A DNA stretch of 64,000 bases from Hortaea werneckii (lineage: Eukaryota; Ascomycota; Dothideomycetes; Mycosphaerellales; Teratosphaeriaceae): assembly GCA_037044905.1 (NCBI GenBank), contig JBAOKB010000170.1, positions 496,001 through 560,000 on the forward strand, written 5' to 3'. The notes below the pieces were generated by a model. The model ran no database searches and had not been told where the DNA came from. It worked only from the letters and a program-made list of their open reading frames with translations. Below are positions 10,639 to 19,856 of the stretch, piece by piece; position 1 is the first letter of the stretch, and every line of letters starts with the position of its first letter. The translations under genes were made by a program, and so were the position numbers.

Positions 10639-12343
10639 TTAACCTGTCGCACCTCCTTCTCCCTCTACAAATCCCAACTTCTGCCCGACCTGCACCTGCA
10701 TACCCTTTTCAATACACCACCTCCACCCACCTTTCCTCTCTCCTCCCGACCTCTCACTCCCGACGTCCCACCCTTCATCGAGACTCGGGCGCCTACCCTT
10801 GGGCGCCTCAAACACCATCACAATGGTACTCCCCAACTGAAACCCACCCATCTCCTCTCCCTTGCCCAATGCGTGGCCGCCCAACACCGCCGAAGCCCCG
10901 TTGTACGTCGCTTCCGCATATCCAGAGTAGGGTTGCCCGCGGTCCTGAGCACGCTGCGCAGCCCGATCCGCCAACGTATCCGTGAGGAGAGAGTTCGTGC
11001 GCAGTTCCTTGTCAAAGTTGATAACGATACTGCCGACGTTTGTCGCTCCGACAGGCGTGTAGGAGAAAAAGCCGTATTTCCATCTGCCTAGCAGGACGAC
11101 TCGCTCGTTCAGGGTGAAGAGGCCAGGGAGAGTGCGGACGAGGTAAGGACTAACGCTGTACAACTCGCCGGCGAAGTGTCGACGGGACTCGACGACCCAG
11201 CTGACGGGCGAGTGAAAGCGGTGGTAGTCTCCAGGGGCGAGATAGACGACACAGTAGTACAGTGCAGTGGGTCGTTCCTGTTGCTCACGTTCAGCGGAGG
11301 GGTAGTACCATGGCTTAGGTGCCGATGGCGAGAGTGCCAGGTCCTGTTGCACTTCGGCTTCCGAGCGGGCGCTCGATGGGGTTGATTGGTCGGTAGCATC
11401 AATGACTGGAGATGCTTTACCGCCCTCACGGTGTTTCTCACCCTTACCACCCTTGGATGAAGGCGAAGAGCCGGAGAAGAGGTTGGGGAGGGTGTAAGAA
11501 ATGCCGTTCACACGGGCGAACTCCTCGTCCTTCTTGATAATTTCCTCATCACCGGAGCGTTTGCGATCTTGCGAGGGCTGAGGGGAGCTCGGAGAGCTGG
11601 ACCGGTTGCTTCTCTGGGTGGGCGTTGCCATTGCCTGCAGCCTCTTTGCCAAGGAGAGCATCGAGATGGTAGGTTACGCCTTTGACCTGCTCGACTTCTC
11701 CATGCTCGATGAAGCCATATTGGACAACCTTGCCATCCACGGGACTGACTAACGCTGTGGGGTCAGCGTCGATGGGCCTTACGCCGGGCTTGAGGGTCCG
11801 ATAGAAGAACTCGGCCAGATTGCGGAAGTTGTGCAGATCCTCTTCTTGTATCTCATCGAAGTTGACGCCAAAAAGCCAGCCATACAGCTTGAAGCCGGGA
11901 ACACGGAGCGAGTACGGGATGGTGAGACTGTTGAACCAACCCCACGTGCGACTGATGGCCTTCAGTGGGATGGTGGACATGATCTGTACTGTCCATGGCC
12001 CGCTCGGCCGAATACGCTCTCTCCGCCGCGGGCGAAGAGTCTCTTCATAGTCTTCAGGGTGCTCGCTTCGCCTAAGCCATTCTTCCTCTTCCTCGCGGAG
12101 ATTTCGCTCCCGGATGCGGTAGAATTGGACAACACCAAGGAACGCGATGCCGAGGGAGACGGGAATGGGCCGCCAAACGATCTTGGTCGAGTCCCAGGCG
12201 GAGCGGAAGGTCTGTTGGCGGCGGAACTGGGACTGGTGGAAGGCGCGGTGGGGAGCTCGTCTGGCGTAGGCGGCGGGGTTCCGGAGCAGAGTCGATGGGC
12301 GGATTGCCTGGTAGAGTCGGCAGGGATGTGTTCGGGAGGTCAT
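10639..12343 (-). CDS. PSD1: Phosphatidylserine decarboxylase proenzyme, mitochondrial, one frameshift
   Basis: An inner-membrane enzyme converting phosphatidylserine to phosphatidylethanolamine. The N-terminus is an Arg-rich presequence followed by one membrane segment (PIPVSLGIAFLGVVQFY, about residues 58-74). Catalytic-domain motifs are ALVSPVDGKVVQYG, VKGVTYHLDALLG, DYHRFHSPVSWVV, NERVVLLGRWKYGF and the self-cleavage site GFQLGSTIVMVFEAPKG, where LGST yields the pyruvoyl subunit. The first part (12343 to about 11650) and the second (from about 11600 to 10639) are in different frames. The switch falls in the variable linker between DALLGK and FARVNGISYTLPNLF. No plausible intron fits there, because the flanks are conserved and close. 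One indel restores a full-length protein. The start is 376 bases from the divergent Usa1/HERP-like gene. Confidence 0.85.
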
Positions 12344-12719
12344 GTTGGGTGCAGACTAGAGGTGGAACAGCTGGCACATGGCTTGAGACTGCACACCTTC
12401 GTCGCCGCAACTCCAGTGAATGTTAGTGTGGGAGGTCGACTTCCTAGGCCAAGGGTTGGAGGTCGAGATGGCGGAGGAGAAAGGGCATTACGATTTAGGC
12501 GTTTCCTCGCTTGCTGCCCATTAAAGTTGATGCACCCCAGAAGTCTGACGTCGCGTGGCCGCACAGGCACGCTGCTGGGAGGGTCCTTTGCGCTACGTGT
12601 ACATAGAACACAGTACAAGGATACAGGTATCGGTACTATCTGTAATGATAAAGGTCAGATACCTACATACTATCACCTCAGGTTGGTAGTGTCTACATAG
12701 TAGGTACACAGTATTCGAC
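12344..12719. promoter_or_regulatory. Shared upstream region of PSD1 and Usa1/HERP-like gene
   Basis: 376 bases between two divergent start codons, so both promoters must lie here or overlap. No specific factor site was identified. Open frames in it are antisense extensions without family resemblance. Confidence 0.5.
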
Positions 12720-15377
12720 ATGGCTCCCGCCACCGAGCCTCCGTCAGACATCTCCCTCCGAGTCAAAGTGCCGCCGGGCCACCTGGAAGGCATCGCCGAC
12801 TCCTTCGACATTGGTTCCTTCGCAACTACCGCCACGATCGGCGCCGTTCGCCAGCGCATCCAGGAGGTCGCGCCAGGAAACCCTGCTACCGAGCGTCAAC
12901 GCATCCTATACGGCGGAAGAGCCCTCGTCGACAATGAGCAGCCACTCGCGGATGCCTTGAACACCAAGCGGGACCCATCGCAGACCGACTATGTGCTGCA
13001 TCTGCTTGTCAAGCCCGGTCCCGAGGCCCAGACGGGCCACCGACGAGGTGTGAGCGCCCCCGGGCTCAACAACGCGAGTACGGCCGGCAACGACGAGGCT
13101 CAACAGCAGGAACGCATCGCCCGCTTTAGGCAGCGGACAGAGGAGCTCAGGCAACAAGGGCACATGGCACAGCCGACACCCCCTGCTGGGACCCAGTTGC
13201 CGCCTGGTGCTATCCCCATTCCACCGGGTGCGATGCGAGTAGGCCCCGGGATGCCAGGCTTTGGACAGGCAATCGCGCAGGGGCAACAGCAGAGGGCAGC
13301 CATGGGGATGCATGGCATGCATGGGGCGCTCCCGCAGCAACAGAATAGAGGTCAGGACACGACTCAGCCACAGCAACGGGCAGACGGACAGCAACAGCAG
13401 CAGCAGCAACAACATGCGCAGGCACATTCACTTGCAAACGGCACACCGAACCCGGCGCACAGACCTATCAGCGGACAAGGCGTTCACTTGGAAGGTGTTG
13501 GACCAAATGGACAACGATTTCAGATTCACCAGCAAACCCTACAATTTCCACACGTCAACTTTGGGATGCCGGGACAAGCACCGCCTCCTGGATTCCCACC
13601 AGGTGGCATGCCACAACTACCGGGGTTCCCAACTGGGCCTTTACAGCAGCAACAACATCTTCACATGCAACAGCGGCCACACGTTGTCCTTCCAACCCAG
13701 CCAGCACAACCGGGCCAAGCACAGCAAGGAAGACCCCGCACGGCACTCGACCAGGCCCGGGATAACATTATTGAGATGAGACGCATGCTGGATGAACTTC
13801 GCAACAATGCCGGCGAGAACGCAAGTGAAGAAGAGCAGCAGAGGATCAGCAACCTGCAAGAGCGCGTGAACAGCATCAACTCGTACATTGATCCATTCAA
13901 TCTACATAATCGTGGAGACGTAGCGGCGTCGGCTGTCGGCAACGAGGGAGGCAGGACTTCGGCGCCGCCAGCCGGGACCAACTCGGGAGGTTCAGGAACC
14001 CAGGGAAGATCACTGTTTGGTGTCCAACCTGGTGCTTCTGGCAGTCTGTTTGGGGGTCAGCCAGTACATCACAATCCAGGGTCGCTATTCAATGGATATC
14101 AACAGCCTGGTGCAGGATTATTCGGCGGACAGCCTCCCCAGGCCACATCTCTCTTCGGGCCCCAGCCACGCCAACAGGGCTCCCTATTCAACACTGCTGC
14201 TCCCCCTCGTACTACTTCCCTGTTCCAAGGCCCTCCAGGCGCGAGCTTGTTTGGGCCACAGCCTCAGTCACAGCTTGTTAATCCGACAGGAAGAGAAGAT
14301 GTATCTTGCTATCTCCTCTCCTCACCATCTGGCCCTCATGCTCTACTCTTCTCACCACAGCACGGTACCTATACTGGCGGAGGTGGCATCGGAGCCCCTC
14401 AAGCCATTGGGTTAGCACCCACCCCTACCACTCAACCTCAATTCCCAGGAGCGCAGGTGGCTGGGGCTCAGGGTGAAGCCGATCCAGTCGCAGCAGCCGC
14501 AGCACAACACATTGCCAATGCCCAGGCACGTCTTGCTGCACAAGGGGGAGCTGGAGGCAATGCTCAACAGCAGCAAGGTCAAGCTGCTCAGGATCCTTTA
14601 GCGGGTCCGCTGGGACAGCTGCTGAACCACATGTGGCTTCTTCTCCGTATCCTGATCTTCGCATATTTCTTGCTGGGAAGCAATCTCGGATGGAGAAGAC
14701 CTGTCCTGTTGTTGCTGCTGGGATTAGGGTTCTGGGCTGTGAGAATGGGTGTTCTGAATGAAGGTGGTGGAATTAGGAGATGGTGGGATGATGTTGTTGG
14801 CGTTCAGCGGGGACGTCAACCGCAGGCTGGCGCGCAGGAAGGTGGTCAGCAGAGACAAGGAGGCGAGACCGGTGCTCAAGCGCAGCAAGGTGAGAATGCG
14901 GGAATAAATGGCGATCGAGGCCAAGGTGGTCAGCAACAGGATGGTCGCGGAAGGCGGATGCCAACCCCGGAGCAAGTGGCACAAAGACTACTAAATGAGA
15001 GGCAGCAACGGCAAAATGCGCAGGCTGGTCGCTTGCGGGAGGTCATCCGGCCAATCGAACGAGCAGTTGCGCTTTTCCTTGCCTCTCTCTGGCCCGGCAT
15101 TGGCGAAGCTGCCGTTAGGGCGAGGGAGGACGAAGAGCGGAGGAGGAACGAAGAGGAAGTGGCAAGACAGCGGGCGGCGGAGGAGGAGAGACTAAGAAAG
15201 GAGGAGGAAGAGAAGAAGGCCGTCGAAGATAGCGCAAAGACTACAGAGGGCGAGGCAAGCGAGGGGAAGCAAGCTGTTGACGGGAAGGAAATTGAAGCGC
15301 CGAAGGACTCTACAGAAAGCCCTCCAGCCCCTGAAATCAATCGCGAAGGGGAACAGACCCGCTCAGCAGGCGATTAG
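12720..15377 (+). CDS. Usa1/HERP-like ubiquitin-like-domain ERAD membrane protein
   Basis: An 885-codon frame, best explained as an ER membrane scaffold of the HRD1 ubiquitin-ligase complex (yeast Usa1, animal HERP). Residues about 12-100 form a ubiquitin-like domain (ISLRVKVPPGHLE..., QRILYGGRALVDNEQPLADAL). A long Gln/Pro/Gly-rich region with a polyQ run follows. A short helical stretch near residue 340 (ALDQARDNIIEMRRMLDEL) precedes a block of eight LF-G repeats (nt 14010-14268). Two adjacent hydrophobic segments (about residues 638-675, LLLRILIFAYFLLG and PVLLLLLGLGFWAV) form a hairpin. A charged coiled-coil tail ends the protein. A 60-nt stretch at 14301-14360 has GT...AG ends and reads like an in-frame unspliced intron. 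The family call comes from architecture, so it could be another UBL membrane protein. Confidence 0.7.
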   Translation: MAPATEPPSDISLRVKVPPGHLEGIADSFDIGSFATTATIGAVRQRIQEVAPGNPATERQRILYGGRALVDNEQPLADALNTKRDPSQTDYVLHLLVKPGPEAQTGHRRGVSAPGLNNASTAGNDEAQQQERIARFRQRTEELRQQGHMAQPTPPAGTQLPPGAIPIPPGAMRVGPGMPGFGQAIAQGQQQRAAMGMHGMHGALPQQQNRGQDTTQPQQRADGQQQQQQQQHAQAHSLANGTPNPAHRPISGQGVHLEGVGPNGQRFQIHQQTLQFPHVNFGMPGQAPPPGFPPGGMPQLPGFPTGPLQQQQHLHMQQRPHVVLPTQPAQPGQAQQGRPRTALDQARDNIIEMRRMLDELRNNAGENASEEEQQRISNLQERVNSINSYIDPFNLHNRGDVAASAVGNEGGRTSAPPAGTNSGGSGTQGRSLFGVQPGASGSLFGGQPVHHNPGSLFNGYQQPGAGLFGGQPPQATSLFGPQPRQQGSLFNTAAPPRTTSLFQGPPGASLFGPQPQSQLVNPTGREDVSCYLLSSPSGPHALLFSPQHGTYTGGGGIGAPQAIGLAPTPTTQPQFPGAQVAGAQGEADPVAAAAAQHIANAQARLAAQGGAGGNAQQQQGQAAQDPLAGPLGQLLNHMWLLLRILIFAYFLLGSNLGWRRPVLLLLLGLGFWAVRMGVLNEGGGIRRWWDDVVGVQRGRQPQAGAQEGGQQRQGGETGAQAQQGENAGINGDRGQGGQQQDGRGRRMPTPEQVAQRLLNERQQRQNAQAGRLREVIRPIERAVALFLASLWPGIGEAAVRAREDEERRRNEEEVARQRAAEEERLRKEEEEKKAVEDSAKTTEGEASEGKQAVDGKEIEAPKDSTESPPAPEINREGEQTRSAGD
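13389..13416 (+). repeat. CAG/CAA polyglutamine run
   Basis: A short imperfect CAR-codon run inside the Usa1/HERP-like gene, encoding about nine consecutive Gln. Mixed CAG and CAA codons suggest moderate stability. Confidence 0.8.
14010..14268 (+). repeat. Eight xLF(G/N/Q) peptide repeats
   Basis: Within the Usa1/HERP-like protein, eight units read SLFG, SLFG, SLFN, GLFG, SLFG, SLFN, SLFQ and SLFG, spaced by Gly/Pro/Gln-rich linkers. The units use different codons for the same residues, so the similarity sits at protein level and not in a recent DNA duplication. This resembles GLFG nucleoporin repeats. Confidence 0.8.
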
Positions 15378-16372
15378 ACCTAGGTATTGCATTAAGGTAT
15401 CAGAGCAAGATTAATATTCTCCCTTCAACTCAGGGTCATGTACCAATCTCCTCCTCCTATCCTAGCAATGGAGGAATGGCATGTAACTCTGGCGGAGATG
15501 CTTGCAAGCCGTATCTCATCAGAAGACCTCGGGACTTTGGCCATCGCTCATTCCTTGAGCTTGTGACAGCGATTGATTGCACAGGCTTATAGGGGCGTAC
15601 GGAGGTGGAAACTATTACGAGGACTCTAAAACCCGCGCCGATGGCCTTTTCGACAGCTGACGTGGAGAGGAAAAAGCCAAGGTAGATCAAGGCTAAGGTA
15701 TTGCCAAGCTCCACGGTCGCTCGCAAGGCTTTTGACTGGCGTGTCTTGTTTCAAGCCCAGCCTGAGCAATGTTCATCTCCTGAAGGAGTACGATACAAAG
15801 CCCAAAATTGAGTCGACATTCCACAGGTGCGAGGGCGTCGAACACGTTCGCCAACTTGGAAGCATTGTCGAACCAAGAGGCTGGCGGGGTCATATCTCAA
15901 AGTGGCTTCTCTTACCAAGGTGGAAAGATGCAGGTACCGTGAGAGCTGATAGGAAGCCATTGACCACAAGTTGTGCTCCATAATACTACGTTGGCTATTC
16001 TTCGAAATACAAGTGTCCTGTAGGAGAGCCATGTCTTGTGATCGCTTCGAATTGTGATCTCTAACCCACTACAAGCGCAGCCGGATACGGAAACCGATCT
16101 GTCTCAAAGTAGCCCAGAGGCCATGCCACTCCGAGTACCGGTATGAGGGCGAGATGAGACTTCTTGTTCTGTACAACGTGCGGTCTTGCAAAGAGGCTTG
16201 TTTGCGCCTCCTTTGGCGTCGAAGCTGACAAGCCACAGCTGCAGAACATCGATGCATAGAGCTAAGCGTTCGAGGTTGTACACGCTTGACAATCATTGAT
16301 ATATGAAGACCAGAAATCCCCTCAGATGGGAAGAGTTGAAGTTGCAGTGATACCTACTTTGTTCGACTCAAG
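15378..16372. other. Intergenic region
   Basis: About 1 kb with no supportable gene. Frames of up to 93 codons occur on both strands but lack start context, domain similarity or conserved-looking composition. Confidence 0.45.
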
Positions 16373-16947
16373 ATGCATCTCACCACAATCTTCTCAGTTT
16401 TCTCAATTGCTTCCGTTGTGCTTGCAGCACCCTTGCAAACTTGTCTGTCATATGAAGAAGCTTCCTGCATCGTTGAGAAGTACATCGGCATTGCTGATGG
16501 TACAGGCTACGACAATCATTCCGCCAATGCCACCGCTCAAGCTCTGATATCAGACGACTTCACTGGGGACTCGGGCTCCATTCTGTCGCTGCAAGAACGT
16601 CCGGTAAAGGATTAAACAACCTCTACAACAATTCAAACAAAGGCTGACGTTTAGAAAAGCTTGATAACTTGTATGTCACATCTAAGGCCCAATTCATCTC
16701 CGAAGTCTTCCAATATGGGCCATGGCCTGATATCCACACGAACGACATCATCTTCGGCTGCAACAGAATTGTCTGGTATTGGACTTTCCCTCGTGTCGGC
16801 ACCGGCAAGTACGAGGTCAAGGGGTTCAATCTCTTCGAGATCAACTCACAGTACCAAATCTGCAAGACCTATATTGAATTCAACTCGATTGCTTGGGGAC
16901 TAGATTCGAACCAGGGCCCGCTCTGCCCGACAAATTCAACTTATTAG
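16373..16947 (+). CDS. Secreted NTF2-like (SnoaL-fold) protein
   Basis: A small secreted protein of unknown function. Exon 1 from 16373 encodes a signal peptide (MHLTTIFSVFSIASVVLAA) and continues with CLSYEEASCIVEKYIG and ALISDDFTGDSGSI, the opening of fungal secreted NTF2-like proteins. The second exon, from about 16655, encodes KAQFISEVFQYGPWPDIH, GCNRIVWYWTFPRVG and the family-like C-terminus to 16947. Cys residues are spread through the mature part. The donor at 16604 (GTAAAG) looks best but does not keep frame with the acceptor at 16654 (TTAG). A weaker donor at 16599 (GTCCGG) does. Either that donor is used or one base is missing. The fold call comes from pattern resemblance. Confidence 0.6.
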
Positions 16948-17176
16948 TCAAGCGCGAATCTGACAGTTGTTAGAGAGATGGCTCATGGCAGAGGTCTCAA
17001 GGTCGAACCCAGGATTGGAGTGCTGCTAGCATCTTAGACGATAGTACTCGAACGGTATTTTAATAAACTTCCAACCATGTCGGCCAATGCAAGGTAAAGA
17101 CGAATTGGCCGCCTTGACTCGATGTCAATCTTGATCAGCTGTGCGAACTACTCGTCGTCCCACCAAAACATCGCAT

Positions 17177-18905
17177 CTACTGTTCCGTCACCGCAGCAAG
17201 ATCTTTCCAAAGGTCGCATCTCTCCAGCTGATCGGCTGGGACACTTTCCATTTCAGTAGCATTAAGCTCAAATTTGAGCCTCTGCGGTTGCCACGCATGT
17301 CCGCATCGCTGCATCCATGGCTCCCATTCTGGCGGCGTGGCATGTTTCTCAACATTCGGATTCAAATGCTTGATGAAAGAAATCCAGTAGTGCATGACTA
17401 TTGGCACCATTGGTGCATTGTAAGTTGCATAGCTGCACCCATCACATGGTCCCGTGTTGTTGACACCGTATATCGCAGTCTTTTCGGAGACATGGGGGAC
17501 ACCATAGCCCGCTGCGACTGTATCACGGTCTTCGACATTGTAGCGATAGTTCCATACCTGATCTGGTGATAGATAGGCAGCGATCGAATTGGAGATTTCA
17601 ATACCAGGACATGTGAACGTGTTCTCACCGTACGCGTTCGCTGTGGCGTCAAAGTAATCGGCATGCAATGGAAACATGTCAAATCAATTCTCTGGATAAG
17701 CGGCGCTAATGCGCTGTAAGTCACTTGTTGAGAGTTTTGGGAAGTTGTCTCTCATGAATTCCAAGAATCCGGTAATGCTTGTCGCATTGGGAACGAATCC
17801 GGTGCCCTCGTCTTCTGTATCGTCACCTACCAAAATCGGTACCTTGACAATGCTGCCTCGTTCAAACTGGTTGTATAATAGGTCCTGAGAGAAGTCGCCG
17901 TCGACTACGGGGAGGAAGTACCACTCTGCAGGTGAAGTGCGTCCCGGAAATGCTTGGGCATAGTCTGCTGATTGTAGCGCGGCGGTGTCCTTTGAGCGAA
18001 GGCAGTCCTAACGTTCCCATCTGGCGCCTCATCTGGGCCACAGCTGACGTTCGCCGCAAATCGATCGAACTGGAATTCCATATCTGAGACTTTCCTATGC
18101 GTAGGCCAAAATGACGATTCTACGACCCCGCCAACGAATAGTTTATCGTCTCTGCCTCCATAGGCAGCCATATGAAAAGCCACGCTGCCTGCACCGGCCG
18201 AATCTCCAGCAATTACAACATGATCCGGATCACCACCAAAGAGGTGGATGTACTTCTGAACCCAATGCAAAGCGCTACGAGGTTGAGTTAGCCAGTGACA
18301 AGTTGATGAAGGGTCTAACTCACTATCGCTAATCAAGCAGTCCAACATTCAAGTCACCGTTCTCGCGAATATTTTCACTCGCCAGAAAGCCGAAGGCGCC
18401 AACTCAATAATTAATCTGAACAAACACCATCGAATGACCGCTCTCCTCAATGACCTGCATAGCGTTGAAGTTCTGGTCAAGGTTTCCAGCGTAACCACCT
18501 CCCTGAATGAAAAACCACACGGGCAGCTTGCTAGCAGTTGTTGCGTTCGCAGGAGCGAATACATTTAGATATAGGCAGTCCTCGTTGACACTGTCGCTCA
18601 GCTCGGATTCCCAGTAGCCTAGACAAGTAGGCCCAAACCTCGTAGCTGATAGGATTTCGGTGTCATCCATTAGTGCAGGCTGAGGCGCTCTCCATCGCAA
18701 GTCACCAATAGGAGGAGCCGCAAAGCGCATACCGAGCCATTGATTGACGGAAGCAGGTTCAAGCCTAAGGCCTTCATATTTTGAGTAGCCGAGATCCACA
18801 ATTGATGTGTCCACAGGATGGTTCATGTTGTGGCCGGCCGCTTGGTAGTGATGCCACGACTTGGAACAGGCCGACAAGCACGCCTCTTAAAGTCATTCTC
18901 ATCAT
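17177..18905 (-). pseudogene. Type-B carboxylesterase/lipase pseudogene
   Basis: A degraded secreted alpha/beta-hydrolase of the carboxylesterase type B family. A signal peptide begins at 18905 (MMRMTLRGVLVGLFQVVA) but lies in a different frame from the body, which starts VDLGYSKYEGLRLEP. Conserved blocks are NEDCLYLNVFAP, FFIQGGGYAGN, the serine motif VIAGDSAGAGSVAFH, and GVPHVSEKTAIYG near the catalytic His. Three in-frame stops interrupt conserved positions: INY-stop-VGAFGF near 18406, LLD-stop-R near 18325 and PEN-stop-FDMF near 17685. All can arise by one C-to-T change (CGA or CAG to TGA or TAG). A further one-base loss lies near 18005. One intron (about 18268-18317) is still recognisable. 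As written it cannot make a full enzyme. Confidence 0.78.
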
Positions 18906-19373
18906 CACGCTGCTGCTGTTGGCATGGATGAACAAAGCATTGACGACGCTGCATCCAAGTGAAGCACGAGTAGATCTTTATAGCTAATGGTCACTCACCG
19001 TCCGCCCTCTTCCTCTCGTGCCTCCACTTCCCGCGAGCGACGAAAGGCCATCCCCTAGAGTCATCGTGCTTCAATGAGAGACGAGAGCTATCTGGAAAGA
19101 GGACCTCCACGTGGAGAAAGATGGGTGAGACCGCGGGGTGCATGCAGACGGAAGAATTTTGAAAACACGACGATAGCCGTGAATTCCGTGCAGCTCGCAT
19201 TGCCTAATGTCACGGAACTCGGTTTGGGAAGTCGAGATGACCTGAAGCTAGGAGGCAGGGTAGGCAAGGTGACGAACACCGCACACTTGGAGTTGGTCAT
19301 GCGAACCATTAACGATAGCTACACCCAACTCCTCCAAACAGCTACACACAAAAGCTCGGCATATACAAGCCAA

Positions 19374-19733
19374 ATGCATCGCCTAGCCATCATTCTGGCA
19401 CTTATAGCCTCAGCCAGCTTAGCCGTTTGGCTGTTCTCGCATCCGTCATGGTCATGGCAGAACGCTCTTAAGGGCCTTGCTTTCACGCACCTTTGGGGAG
19501 GATGGAGGCAGACGGATCGATTGATAACAGCATGTGTGCCGGATGCCAACGACTTTGTGGGAGACTACAGGCCGGTCCTTCGCACCGTGCGATGCTTCAG
19601 TCTCGTTTCAGTTTACGGAAGCGGTGCGACACTCGGAGGGCTTCTTGGAGAGGATGTGAAGGACTTCTTGGACAAGGTGATCAAGAAACTTCCTAACAAA
19701 AACCGGCAACGCTCAACAGAAGCTCTGTCGTGA
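19374..19733 (+). CDS. Small hypothetical secreted or membrane-anchored protein
   Basis: I do not recognise this frame. From ATG 19374 it encodes 119 residues starting with a strong hydrophobic leader (MHRLAIILALIASASLAVWLF), then a Trp-rich stretch (HPSWSW, THLWGGW) and a basic C-terminus (KVIKKLPNKNRQR). The frame extends upstream to another ATG at 19074, but that part is basic and unremarkable, and a start there would bury the leader. Two cysteines are present. It could be a small secreted protein or a chance frame. Confidence 0.3.
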   Translation: MHRLAIILALIASASLAVWLFSHPSWSWQNALKGLAFTHLWGGWRQTDRLITACVPDANDFVGDYRPVLRTVRCFSLVSVYGSGATLGGLLGEDVKDFLDKVIKKLPNKNRQRSTEALS

Positions 19734-19856
19734 AACGAAGCGCCATTCGTTCATTCGAACGATACCTACGAGATCAGGCCATTTATGTGAGCATTCTACG
19801 GAGTCAGCGAAGAACCCTTTACGAAGCGACCGTGCTATATTCATATAGAAGTCCAA

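Noticed and set aside
11831..12700. 289-codon plus-strand open frame overlapping PSD1
   Set aside because: It is antisense to the conserved presequence and N-terminal half of PSD1. It has skewed Gly/Arg composition and no family resemblance, so it is a GC-driven shadow.
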